DNA from: Fimadaptatus sp963928645
GTDB lineage: Bacteria; Bacillota; Clostridia; Christensenellales; Aristaeellaceae
Length of the DNA: 13,011 nucleotides
Reading direction: 5' to 3'
Assembly (NCBI GenBank): GCA_963928645.1
Contig: CAWVGT010000209.1
Location: forward strand, 1 to 13,011
Below, one piece after another: positions 6,895 through 13,011 of this stretch. Position 1 is the stretch's first letter, and each line of letters starts with the position of its first letter. Under the pieces are notes generated by a model. That model made no database searches, was not told where the DNA came from, and saw only the letters and a program-made list of their open reading frames with translations. The translations under genes were made by a program, and so were the position numbers.

Positions 6895-9432
6895 ATGAGC
6901 CGACACAGTTCTTCCAACAAGCGGTTTTCGCTGTTCAAACCCCGCACGCGCGAGACCAATTTCCTGCTCAGCGTGCTGATGACCACGATACGGATGCTGT
7001 TCGTGCTGGTGCTGCTGATAGGCGTAAGCGGCACCGGGCTGGTCGTGGGCATAGCGCGGGCGTATGTCGAGACCGCGCCGGTGCTCGACCTGACGCTGTT
7101 CGATCAGCAGTCGCAGACCTCGTTCATATACGACCGCGACGGCAACCTCATAACCGACTTCAAGGGCACCGAGAACCGCATCTACGCCAGCATAGACGAG
7201 ATGCCCGAGATGCTGCAAAACGCGTTTATAGCGATAGAGGACTCGCGCTTCCGCGAGCACAACGGCGTGGACGTGAAGCGCATAGTGGGCGCATTCGTGT
7301 ACAACCTGACCGGCTCGGGCACGACGCAGGGCGGTTCGACGATCACCCAGCAGCTGATAAAGCAGACGATACTGACCACCGAACAGACCTACAAGCGCAA
7401 GATACAGGAGGCGTACCTGGCGCTGCAGCTGGAGACGGTGTACACCAAGGACCAGATACTCGAGGAGTACCTGAACGTCATATACCTGGGCAACTCGTCC
7501 TACGGCGTCAAGGTCGCGGCGCAGGACTACTTTGGCAAGGACCTGAGCGAGCTGACGATACGCGAATGCGCGATGCTGGCCGGGCTCAACAAGAACCCGT
7601 ATGGCTACAACCCGCGGCTCAACTACTACTCGCGCGACAAGGCCGACGTAACCGACAAGCGCACCAACGACGTGCTGGCCGCGATGTACAACGCGGGCTT
7701 TATAACCGAGGCCGAGTACAACTCCGCGCTGAACGAGCAGGTGCACGTGCTGGAGACCTCGCCGCTGGCCAGCAAGATGTACGACAACGCCTTCTACGTC
7801 GAATACGCGATATACGACGTGACCACGCACATGCTGCGCATGTACAACCTCGAGGACAACTCCACCAACCGCAACAAGATGGAGAACCAGCTGCGCACCG
7901 GCGGCTATCACATCTATACCGCGATGGACAAGGAGCTGCAGACGCTGGCCGAGCAGACGATACACGACTGGGACGGCTATCCGTCCACGCGCAACTCGGC
8001 TGACAAGGTGTACCGGACCAGCAACGGCGACGGCACGTATACCGAGATAATCCAGCCCCAGGCCGCCGCGGTGGTCATAGACTACCACACCAGCGAGATC
8101 GTGGCCATTGTCGGCGGGCGCGACACGCCCACCACGCGCAAGCAGTTCAACCGCGCGTACATGGGCCTGATGCCGGTGGGCTCGTCGATAAAGCCGCTGT
8201 CGGTCTACGGGCCGGCGTGGGATCTGGGCTCGTCGCCGGGCGCGCCGGTCATGAACATGCCGATACGCATCAGCGGCTGGAACTCCGAGCGCGGCTACCC
8301 GCAGAACTACGGCGGCGGCTACACCGGCCCCGAGAGCATGCGCACCGCGATGACCAAGTCGCACAACACCTCGACCGCGCAGGCGCTGTATACTTACGTG
8401 GGCATAGATAATTCGGTCTACTACCTCAAGCAGCTGGGCGTGGACGAGAGCCACATAAACGCCGACGGCGCGGGCCTGACGCTGGGCACTTCGGGCATAA
8501 CGCCGGTTGAGATGGCGGCGGCGTTCGGCGCGATAGGCAACAAGGGCGAATATGTGAGCCCCGTGGCGTTCACGCGCGTGCTCAACAGCGATGGCAGCGT
8601 GTTCCTGGAGTCGTCGACGTACCAGGAGCGCCGGCAGGCGTTCAAGCCCTCGACGGCGTGGCTGCTGGTGGATGTGCTCAAGGCGTGCGCCAGCTCGTCG
8701 GGCACCGGCTCGCGCGCGCAGTTCTCGGGCATGACCGTGGCCGGCAAGACCGGCACCAACAGCGACTACAAGGGCGTGTTCTTCGCGGGCCTGACGCCGT
8801 ACTATTCGGGCGCGGTGTGGATCGGCCACGACGGCTACAAGGCGCTCAAGTCCGACTCGACCGGCGGCAAGTACGCCGCGCCGCTGTGGGGCAGGCTGAT
8901 GGAGGTGCTGCACGACGCCGCGGGCTATACCGAGGATCGCGAGATAATCTCGGACAGCCCCGAGAGCCTGGGGCTGGTGCGCGTCAAGACCTGCGGCGTG
9001 TCGGGGCTGCTGGCCACCGACGCGTGCTACCACGACGTGGACGGCTATGAGGTGCAGAACGACTACTGGCTCGAGGGCACCCAGCCCACGCAGGAGTGCA
9101 ACATGCACCAGAGCGTGACGCTGTGCACCGAGACCAAGCGCCGGCCCACCGAGTACTGCCCGAGCGTGGCGACGTACTCGCGCGTGTACATACCCGAGGG
9201 CCATCCGCTGCGCCAGGCCGACAAGGACGTGGTGGACGACTACTTCAGCGGCGTGACCGCCAACGCCGACCTGTCCTCGATAGGCTACTGCACCAAGCAC
9301 ACCAGCGACTGGTACTATTCGCAGTGGGCCGAGCCCGACTACGACTATGACGACGACTATGACGACGGCGGCGATGACGGCTCCGGCGATCAGGGCGGAG
9401 ACGAGGGCGAATATGACGATAGCGTAGGCTGA
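6895..9432 (+). CDS. Class A penicillin-binding protein (bifunctional transglycosylase/transpeptidase)
   Basis: Peptidoglycan polymerase and cross-linker of 845 residues anchored in the membrane. A basic cytoplasmic N-terminus is followed by one membrane helix (about 23-53). The GT51 glycosyltransferase domain (about 79-250) has catalytic E115 in AIEDSRFREHNGVD, then GGSTITQQLIK, RKIQEAYLALQLE and YLNVIYLG. The transpeptidase domain (about 384-670) has the three active-site motifs: S430-S-I-K, S489-H-N and K618-T-G-T. The C-terminus carries six cysteines (KTCGVSG, TDAC, ECNMH, TLC, EYC, GYC), a pattern seen in clostridial PBP1a proteins. The last 31 residues are almost entirely Asp, Glu, Gly and Tyr. 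The ATG at 6895 follows GGGAGG by 5 bases; an in-frame ATG at 6832 has no such site. No convincing promoter was found in the 100 bp shared with yunB. Isoleucine is encoded mainly by ATA. Confidence 0.96.
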   Translation: MSRHSSSNKRFSLFKPRTRETNFLLSVLMTTIRMLFVLVLLIGVSGTGLVVGIARAYVETAPVLDLTLFDQQSQTSFIYDRDGNLITDFKGTENRIYASIDEMPEMLQNAFIAIEDSRFREHNGVDVKRIVGAFVYNLTGSGTTQGGSTITQQLIKQTILTTEQTYKRKIQEAYLALQLETVYTKDQILEEYLNVIYLGNSSYGVKVAAQDYFGKDLSELTIRECAMLAGLNKNPYGYNPRLNYYSRDKADVTDKRTNDVLAAMYNAGFITEAEYNSALNEQVHVLETSPLASKMYDNAFYVEYAIYDVTTHMLRMYNLEDNSTNRNKMENQLRTGGYHIYTAMDKELQTLAEQTIHDWDGYPSTRNSADKVYRTSNGDGTYTEIIQPQAAAVVIDYHTSEIVAIVGGRDTPTTRKQFNRAYMGLMPVGSSIKPLSVYGPAWDLGSSPGAPVMNMPIRISGWNSERGYPQNYGGGYTGPESMRTAMTKSHNTSTAQALYTYVGIDNSVYYLKQLGVDESHINADGAGLTLGTSGITPVEMAAAFGAIGNKGEYVSPVAFTRVLNSDGSVFLESSTYQERRQAFKPSTAWLLVDVLKACASSSGTGSRAQFSGMTVAGKTGTNSDYKGVFFAGLTPYYSGAVWIGHDGYKALKSDSTGGKYAAPLWGRLMEVLHDAAGYTEDREIISDSPESLGLVRVKTCGVSGLLATDACYHDVDGYEVQNDYWLEGTQPTQECNMHQSVTLCTETKRRPTEYCPSVATYSRVYIPEGHPLRQADKDVVDDYFSGVTANADLSSIGYCTKHTSDWYYSQWAEPDYDYDDDYDDGGDDGSGDQGGDEGEYDDSVG

Positions 9433-9441
9433 CCTGATACG

Positions 9442-9481
9442 GCCGCCCGGCGAGAGTTACTGCCGGGCGGCTTTGTCTATT
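9442..9481 (+). terminator. Intrinsic terminator of the penicillin-binding-protein gene
   Basis: GCCGCCCGGC (9442-9451) and GCCGGGCGGC (9462-9471) form a perfect 10-bp stem with a 10-base loop, followed by TTTGTCTATT. It begins 10 bp after the stop codon. It is near-duplicated at 9661-9693 on the far side of repeat copy D. Confidence 0.9.
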
Positions 9482-9670
9482 GACAAGTATGCCTCGCACG
9501 ATCTGCCTGAGCAGATATGCAACAGCAGCCGGTTGAACGCGCAGATCCAGGTTGCATGCCAATCGCATTAACGGATCCGGCAAAATTGCCAGCAGTGTGT
9601 TTCAAAAACTTGTTTAGGTCAAACCGGCTGTCCAGCCGCCGGGCTTTGTCAACGCTCTGGGCCGCCCGGC
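9462..9670 (+). repeat. Intergenic repeat copy D, between two terminators
   Basis: Third visible copy, same orientation as A and B. The core is 9480-9652, from TTGACAAG to CTTTGTCAA. The outer arms GCCGGGCGGC (9462-9471) and GCCGCCCGGC (9661-9670) are perfectly complementary over 10 bp. The ends match the other copies (TGCAACAGCAGCC, GTCCAGC, GGGCTTTGTCAACG), while the middle third has diverged. The arms are also the inner arms of two terminator hairpins, one on each side. It lies between the peptidoglycan synthase and the rmuC-like gene and contains no credible gene. Confidence 0.78.
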
Positions 9671-9696
9671 GGGAGTTCAAGCCGGGTGGCTTTATC
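9661..9696 (+). terminator. Second, duplicated terminator hairpin
   Basis: GCCGCCCGGC (9661-9670) and GCCGGGTGGC (9681-9690) pair over 10 bp with one G-T pair around a 10-base loop, followed by TTTATCGTT. Stem, loop and tail all resemble the terminator at 9442-9481, so the two are about 40-bp direct repeats flanking copy D. It could act as a backup terminator for the upstream gene. Confidence 0.75.
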
Positions 9697-9860
9697 GTTG
9701 GCCTGCGATCTTGCGACGAAGCGCTGCGGGTGTGCCGCTGCGTGCGTTCGGCCCGCGCTTGACCCGCCGGCGCCGCCATGCCCGCCGGCGAATGACCCGC
9801 ACCAGATTGCGCGCCCTCGCCTGGCCGAACCGTATTTCAGCGCCGCCAGGCACTGGGCCC
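9697..9860. other. Short gene-free leader region before the rmuC-like promoter
   Basis: About 160 bp after the duplicated terminator. No credible gene, repeat or RNA structure was recognised. The GC-rich open frames that cross it do not resemble proteins. Confidence 0.5.
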
Positions 9861-9889
9861 TTGCTATGCGGGGAAAAAGAGAGTATAAT
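9861..9889 (+). promoter_or_regulatory. Sigma-A type promoter for the rmuC-like operon
   Basis: TTGCTA (9861-9866), 17-bp spacer, perfect TATAAT (9884-9889). The start codon of the rmuC-like gene lies 36 bp beyond the -10, giving a short leader. Confidence 0.8.
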
Positions 9890-9925
9890 TGATGTAAATA
9901 TTCGTTTGGAAGGCGTGGTGCGCAG

Positions 9926-11881
9926 ATGGTGGACTGGTCGAAGCTGGCGCAGCCGGAGATGCTTGTCATATGCGGCGTGCTGGCGATAATAATCATCATG
10001 CTCGTTGCCATTATGCTGAAAATGAACCGCCGCGAGCGCGAGCAGCAGCGCCAGCTCAGCGATATGGAGCGCATGATATACGAGAGCTCGGGCGAGGCGT
10101 ACGAGAACGCGGCCAGCCAGATGCGCGTTTGCGAACAACAGCTCAGCGCCGAGTGCGAACGCGGCCATGCGGAGCGCGACGAACTGGCGCGCCAGCTGGA
10201 GGCGCTGCGCGGCGAGTCGCGCGAGCTGGCACAGGCGGCCGGGGCGCGGCTGGACGCGGCGCTGCAGGGGCTGGACGGGCTGAGCGGACAGCTGGCCCGG
10301 CTGAGCGCGCAGGTCGAGGGCCTGGGCGGCGCGCTGGACATGCCGCGGCTGCGCGAGCGGCTGGGCGCGGCGCCGTGGGGCGACATGCCCGAGGGGCGGC
10401 TGGAGGCGCTGCTGATGCAGTGGTTCGAGCCGGGCCGATACGTGCGCCGTTTCGAGATCGGCACCGGCTCGGGGCGGTACGCCGACGTGGCGATACTGCT
10501 GCCCGACGACGCGGGCAGGGTGCTGTACCTGCCGGTGGACATGTCGTTTCCGGTGGAGCAATTCGCGGGCGAGTCGGACGCACGGCTGAACAAGGCGCTC
10601 GTAGAGTATGCGGCGCGCCTGGCAGCCGAGCTGATAAAGCCGGGGCTCACGACCGATTTCGCAATCCTGCTGCTGCGCCGGGAGCTGTCGGGCGCGCGCA
10701 TGGGCGAGCTGGAGGAGGCGCTGGAGCGCGCGCAGCTGGTGCGGCGCGTGATAGTGGTGGGGCCCACGGCGTTCTGGTCGATCGCGCGGACGCTGGATGG
10801 CGGCGCGAGCGCGCAGGAGCTGCGGCGCAGCGCAAGGCGGCTGGAGCAGCTGGTGCACGACGTGCGCGGCGAGTTGAATCAGTTCGCGCGCATGCTGAAC
10901 CCGGGCGAGGTTGCGTCGGACAGCGGGTATCAGTCGCGGCGCAAGCGCAGGCAGTCGACCGATGCCGCGCCGATGTCGAGCGAGGCCGGGCTGCCCGACG
11001 CGGACGGCAGGGACGCCATGCCCCGCGCGGAGGCGCAGACGCCCGCCGCGTCGCACGGGGCGGGCAGTATGGACGCTCTGTCAAAAGTCGAGGCGGCAAA
11101 CGAAGCGGCGCAGCCGGATGCCAAAGCCGATTGCATTGGCGCTGAGCCCACTTTAGCAGCCCGATTAGCGGCTACTGACTGCGCGGCTGAATCGGCGGTC
11201 AAGGCAGCGCAAACCGCCGCGCCGCAGGCCGAACCCGACGGATACAGTGTGCCATCCGCAACAGCGCCGGAACCCGTGCGCCACGACAGCGCCACTGAGA
11301 CCTTAAGCGGTGCTGTACACCCGGCCCTGCCTACGGCTGAGACTGATCGTATTGGCGCGATGGCCAAGCCGGCGGCGAATGCTGCGGACGGCGACCGCTC
11401 CACCGAGCGCCCTGCACAGACCCAAGCCGGGCAACCCGCGTCAGGCGACCCGTGCGACGCCCTTGCGCCGCGCGAGGCACGGACAGGCGCCGGGCACGTT
11501 ACCGAACCGCATCCCGCGCCCGGACAGCCCGACTCGCCCGCCCCCAGCGAGCTGCCGACCGACCGCCAGTTCGAACCGGCAGGCGTTCCGGCACGGCCTG
11601 ATGCCCCCCGGGCGGCCGCGCGCGGCGCGTCGAGCGGGCCCGATGTCCACGGCGCAGGCTCGATGCCGACAGCGCCGGGCCGGCCGCCACGGCACAGGCA
11701 CGCGCGCAGCATCAGCGCGCAGCCCGCACCGCACGCTGCGCGCGGCGACGGCCCACTGGAGGCCGACTGGGCGCTGGAGGCGCAGAGGCTGCCCGTCGCG
11801 AAGCCGGCGCGCGCTGCAGAACCGACGCCGCTCATTGACCAATGCGCGCCGTTCGAGGGCGAAGTTGACATCTGGAGTTGA
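9926..11881 (+). CDS. rmuC: RmuC-like DNA recombination protein with altered active site and long disordered tail
   Basis: Membrane-anchored protein of 651 residues. One N-terminal helix spans the membrane (about 12-31), followed by a charged coiled-coil stretch (about 35-135) and an RmuC-type nuclease-fold domain (about 136-325). The family landmarks are ADVAILLP (186-193), LPVDMSFPVEQF (202-213, matching the usual I-D-A/S-K-F/V segment), TTDFAILLLRREL (242-254) and RVIVVGPTAFWSIARTL (274-290). RmuC proteins are predicted PD-(D/E)xK nucleases acting in DNA recombination. Here D187 and D205 remain, but the lysine expected at 207 is serine, so cleavage may be lost. From about residue 336 the chain is Ala/Pro-rich and low in complexity to the end, with weaker codon bias in its first part; typical RmuC proteins lack such a tail. 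GGAAGG lies 12 bases before the ATG. It is the first gene of a two-gene unit. Confidence 0.82.
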   Translation: MVDWSKLAQPEMLVICGVLAIIIIMLVAIMLKMNRREREQQRQLSDMERMIYESSGEAYENAASQMRVCEQQLSAECERGHAERDELARQLEALRGESRELAQAAGARLDAALQGLDGLSGQLARLSAQVEGLGGALDMPRLRERLGAAPWGDMPEGRLEALLMQWFEPGRYVRRFEIGTGSGRYADVAILLPDDAGRVLYLPVDMSFPVEQFAGESDARLNKALVEYAARLAAELIKPGLTTDFAILLLRRELSGARMGELEEALERAQLVRRVIVVGPTAFWSIARTLDGGASAQELRRSARRLEQLVHDVRGELNQFARMLNPGEVASDSGYQSRRKRRQSTDAAPMSSEAGLPDADGRDAMPRAEAQTPAASHGAGSMDALSKVEAANEAAQPDAKADCIGAEPTLAARLAATDCAAESAVKAAQTAAPQAEPDGYSVPSATAPEPVRHDSATETLSGAVHPALPTAETDRIGAMAKPAANAADGDRSTERPAQTQAGQPASGDPCDALAPREARTGAGHVTEPHPAPGQPDSPAPSELPTDRQFEPAGVPARPDAPRAAARGASSGPDVHGAGSMPTAPGRPPRHRHARSISAQPAPHAARGDGPLEADWALEAQRLPVAKPARAAEPTPLIDQCAPFEGEVDIWS

Positions 11882-11887
11882 ACGCAT

Positions 11888-12541
11888 ATGCAGATTGAAT
11901 TCAGATCAGGCGCGCGGGATCCGGCGATCCCGCGCGCGCTGTGTGCACTCGAAGCCGACGCACGGCATGCGACGGTATACCGCGCTGACGGGCGCAGGGC
12001 CGTGGCGCGCGTGCGCTGCGCGCCGGGCACGGTGGACTGGAACCTGGGCGAACCGGTGTGGTGCGAGGCCGCGCTGGGCGGCGTGGAGTGCGACTGCGAA
12101 GGCGCGCCCGAGCTGGACGCGGCGCTGCGCCTGGCTGTGGGCGAATGGCGCGCGGTCGATGACGGCGGCGAGTGCGACATTGCGCTGCGCCCACTTGATT
12201 GCGCCGAGGCGTGGCTGGCGCGGGGCATATACGCGCTGGCCGCACCGGTGCGCGAGTGTCCGGCGCGCGCGACGCGCATGGCGTGGGACGGCCTGATGCG
12301 GCGCTGGCAGGCGGCGGGGCTGCGCGCATACGCGGTCGAGCGCGGCGGACGCGCGGTGGGATATATGCTGCTGGGCGCGCCCGGCGGCCCGGAGCCTGCG
12401 CCCGGCTGCGCGGCGCTGTTCGAGTACGCTGCGCTGCCGTGCGAGGGCGTTGAGCTGAGCGCGGCGCTTGCGGCGGCGTGTGCGCGTGGGATATGCGCGC
12501 CGCGAGGGGTGGTGCTGGGTTCGGCGCTTGAGTGGCGCTAG
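11888..12541 (+). CDS. Unrecognised 217-residue protein, cotranscribed with the rmuC-like gene
   Basis: I do not recognise a family. The start ATG is 6 bases after the upstream stop codon, and its likely binding site GGAG (11874-11877) lies within the end of the preceding gene, so translation is probably coupled. The protein has no signal peptide or membrane segment. It is unusually rich in cysteine, with 12 of 217 residues spread along the chain and no regular CxxC spacing except a single CDC. A segment near 147-160, YAVERGGRAVGYMLLG, faintly resembles the central strands of GNAT acetyltransferases, but no acetyl-CoA loop is clear. Codon choice (GC-rich, ATA for several isoleucines) fits the neighbours, supporting a real gene. 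No clear terminator follows. Confidence 0.75.
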   Translation: MQIEFRSGARDPAIPRALCALEADARHATVYRADGRRAVARVRCAPGTVDWNLGEPVWCEAALGGVECDCEGAPELDAALRLAVGEWRAVDDGGECDIALRPLDCAEAWLARGIYALAAPVRECPARATRMAWDGLMRRWQAAGLRAYAVERGGRAVGYMLLGAPGGPEPAPGCAALFEYAALPCEGVELSAALAAACARGICAPRGVVLGSALEWR

Positions 12542-12759
12542 CGCGTGACCATCGATATGCGCAAAACGCAGGCGGTACCGCTTTGAGCAACCGCACCCAG
12601 AGCGTTTGCACAGCCAGGCGCGCGACAAGGCAGGCTCCGTTTCGGTATTTGCGCGTCGTCGGTACGCTGTGGCATAGCCATCGCTTCGAATATCGGCCAA
12701 TACCATGCGCCATTCGAGCGGTGCGATTGCACGCCAGACCCAGCTGCTCGTGCCGTGTT
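12542..12759. other. Gene-free stretch after the rmuC operon
   Basis: About 220 bp with no credible gene. The palindrome GCGGTACCGC (12572-12581) followed by TTTGAG is the only terminator-like sequence near the end of the operon, but its loop would be too small for a normal hairpin. Nothing else was recognised before the composite hairpin at 12760. Confidence 0.45.
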
Positions 12760-12820
12760 ACTTTGTCAATAAACCGAGGCGGTTCCTATTCAGGGAACCG
12801 ACTCAGCCTATTGACAAAGT
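12760..12820. other. Nested composite hairpin at the head of repeat copy E
   Basis: ACTTTGTCAATA (12760-12771) and TATTGACAAAGT (12809-12820) form a perfect 12-bp outer stem. Nested inside, CGGTTCC (12780-12786) pairs with GGAACCG (12794-12800) around a 7-base loop. The left outer arm has the same sequence as the right end of a repeat core (CTTTGTCAA), so this may be the junction of a lost upstream copy with copy E, like the A-B junction. Confidence 0.7.
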
Positions 12821-13007
12821 ATGCTGCACACGTCCTGCTCAGCCGAATGCGCAACAGCAGCCAGCAGAACATGCGAATCCAAACAAAGCGCCGCCTATAT
12901 CAGAAGGTTTTCGCAGCATTGCCCAAGCGTTGTCTCATCAAAGCCATTTGGAATCCAACCCGCCGTCCGGCTGCCGGGCTTTGTCAGCGGCCTGAAAGGT
13001 TCCCTGA
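12790..13007 (+). repeat. Intergenic repeat copy E
   Basis: Fourth copy, same orientation as the rest and the closest relative of copy A, with long identical interior blocks. The core is 12811-12986, from TTGACAAAG to CTTTGTCA. Outer arms TCAGGGAACC (12790-12799) and GGTTCCCTGA (12998-13007) are perfectly complementary over 10 bp, yet unlike the GC-only arms of copies A, B and D. A right-hand hairpin like the one at 12780-12800 probably continues past the window end. The 96-codon open frame across it is not conserved between copies. Confidence 0.8.
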
Positions 13008-13011
13008 CAGT

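Noticed and set aside
6853..9300. 815-codon open frame on the minus strand opposite the penicillin-binding protein
   Set aside because: The plus-strand frame has every PBP motif in order; the antisense product has no recognisable domain and a composition typical of a shadow frame.
11566..11582. GTTCGAACC-like T-arm sequence suggesting a tRNA
   Set aside because: No acceptor stem, D-arm or anticodon arm can be assembled around it, and it lies within the rmuC-like reading frame.
10930..12279. 449-codon minus-strand frame across the rmuC tail and the orphan gene
   Set aside because: I considered it because the tail is low in complexity. It has no binding site or motif, and the plus-strand frame continues from the RmuC domain and ends next to a coupled start codon.
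12705..12995. 96-codon open frame across repeat copy E
   Set aside because: The equivalent frames in copies A, B and D are interrupted or shifted, so the sequence similarity is at the DNA level and not the protein level.

Overview
The window is GC-rich chromosomal DNA from an endospore-forming member of the Firmicutes, most likely a clostridial lineage. The evidence is a clear YunB-type sporulation protein, a class A penicillin-binding protein with the cysteine-bearing C-terminus seen in clostridia, strong sigma-A style promoters (17-bp spacers) and GGAGG-type ribosome binding sites. The coding sequences strongly prefer the ATA isoleucine codon, which is odd for such GC-rich DNA. No phage, plasmid, IS transposase, CRISPR, rRNA or tRNA gene is visible.

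Layout. 1-490: two tandem copies (A, B) of an intergenic repeat separated and bounded by hairpins. 491-967: no credible gene. 968-4897, minus strand: a two-gene unit, an MscS-type mechanosensitive channel followed 42 bp later by a 1011-residue cytoplasmic glycoside hydrolase related to GH106, driven by a near-consensus promoter at 4955-4983. 4984-5378: non-coding DNA with a 67-69 bp tandem repeat and two inverted repeats. 5454-5999, plus: a nicotinamidase/isochorismatase-like cysteine hydrolase with its own promoter. 6117-6773, minus: yunB, with a terminator behind it and a SigE-like promoter in front. 6895-9432, plus: a bifunctional peptidoglycan synthase (PBP1a type) with an Asp-rich tail and a textbook terminator. 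9480-9652: repeat copy D, inserted between two near-duplicate terminators. 9926-12541, plus: an RmuC-like membrane-anchored protein with an apparently altered nuclease site and a 310-residue disordered tail, tightly followed by an unrecognised 217-residue protein. 12760-13007: repeat copy E with a composite hairpin.

The genes are mostly housekeeping: envelope synthesis (PBP), sporulation (yunB), osmotic protection (MscS), sugar use (glycosidase), NAD or small-molecule metabolism (hydrolase) and possible genome maintenance (RmuC-like). They do not form one pathway. The strongest candidate for something undescribed is the dispersed intergenic repeat. It has a core of about 176 bp with TTGACAAAG/CTTTGTCAA ends. 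Outside the core, the terminal arms differ in sequence from locus to locus but remain complementary within each copy, and they are shared with terminator-like hairpins on either side. That arrangement suits either a small mobile element targeting terminators or a structured RNA with alternative pairings.
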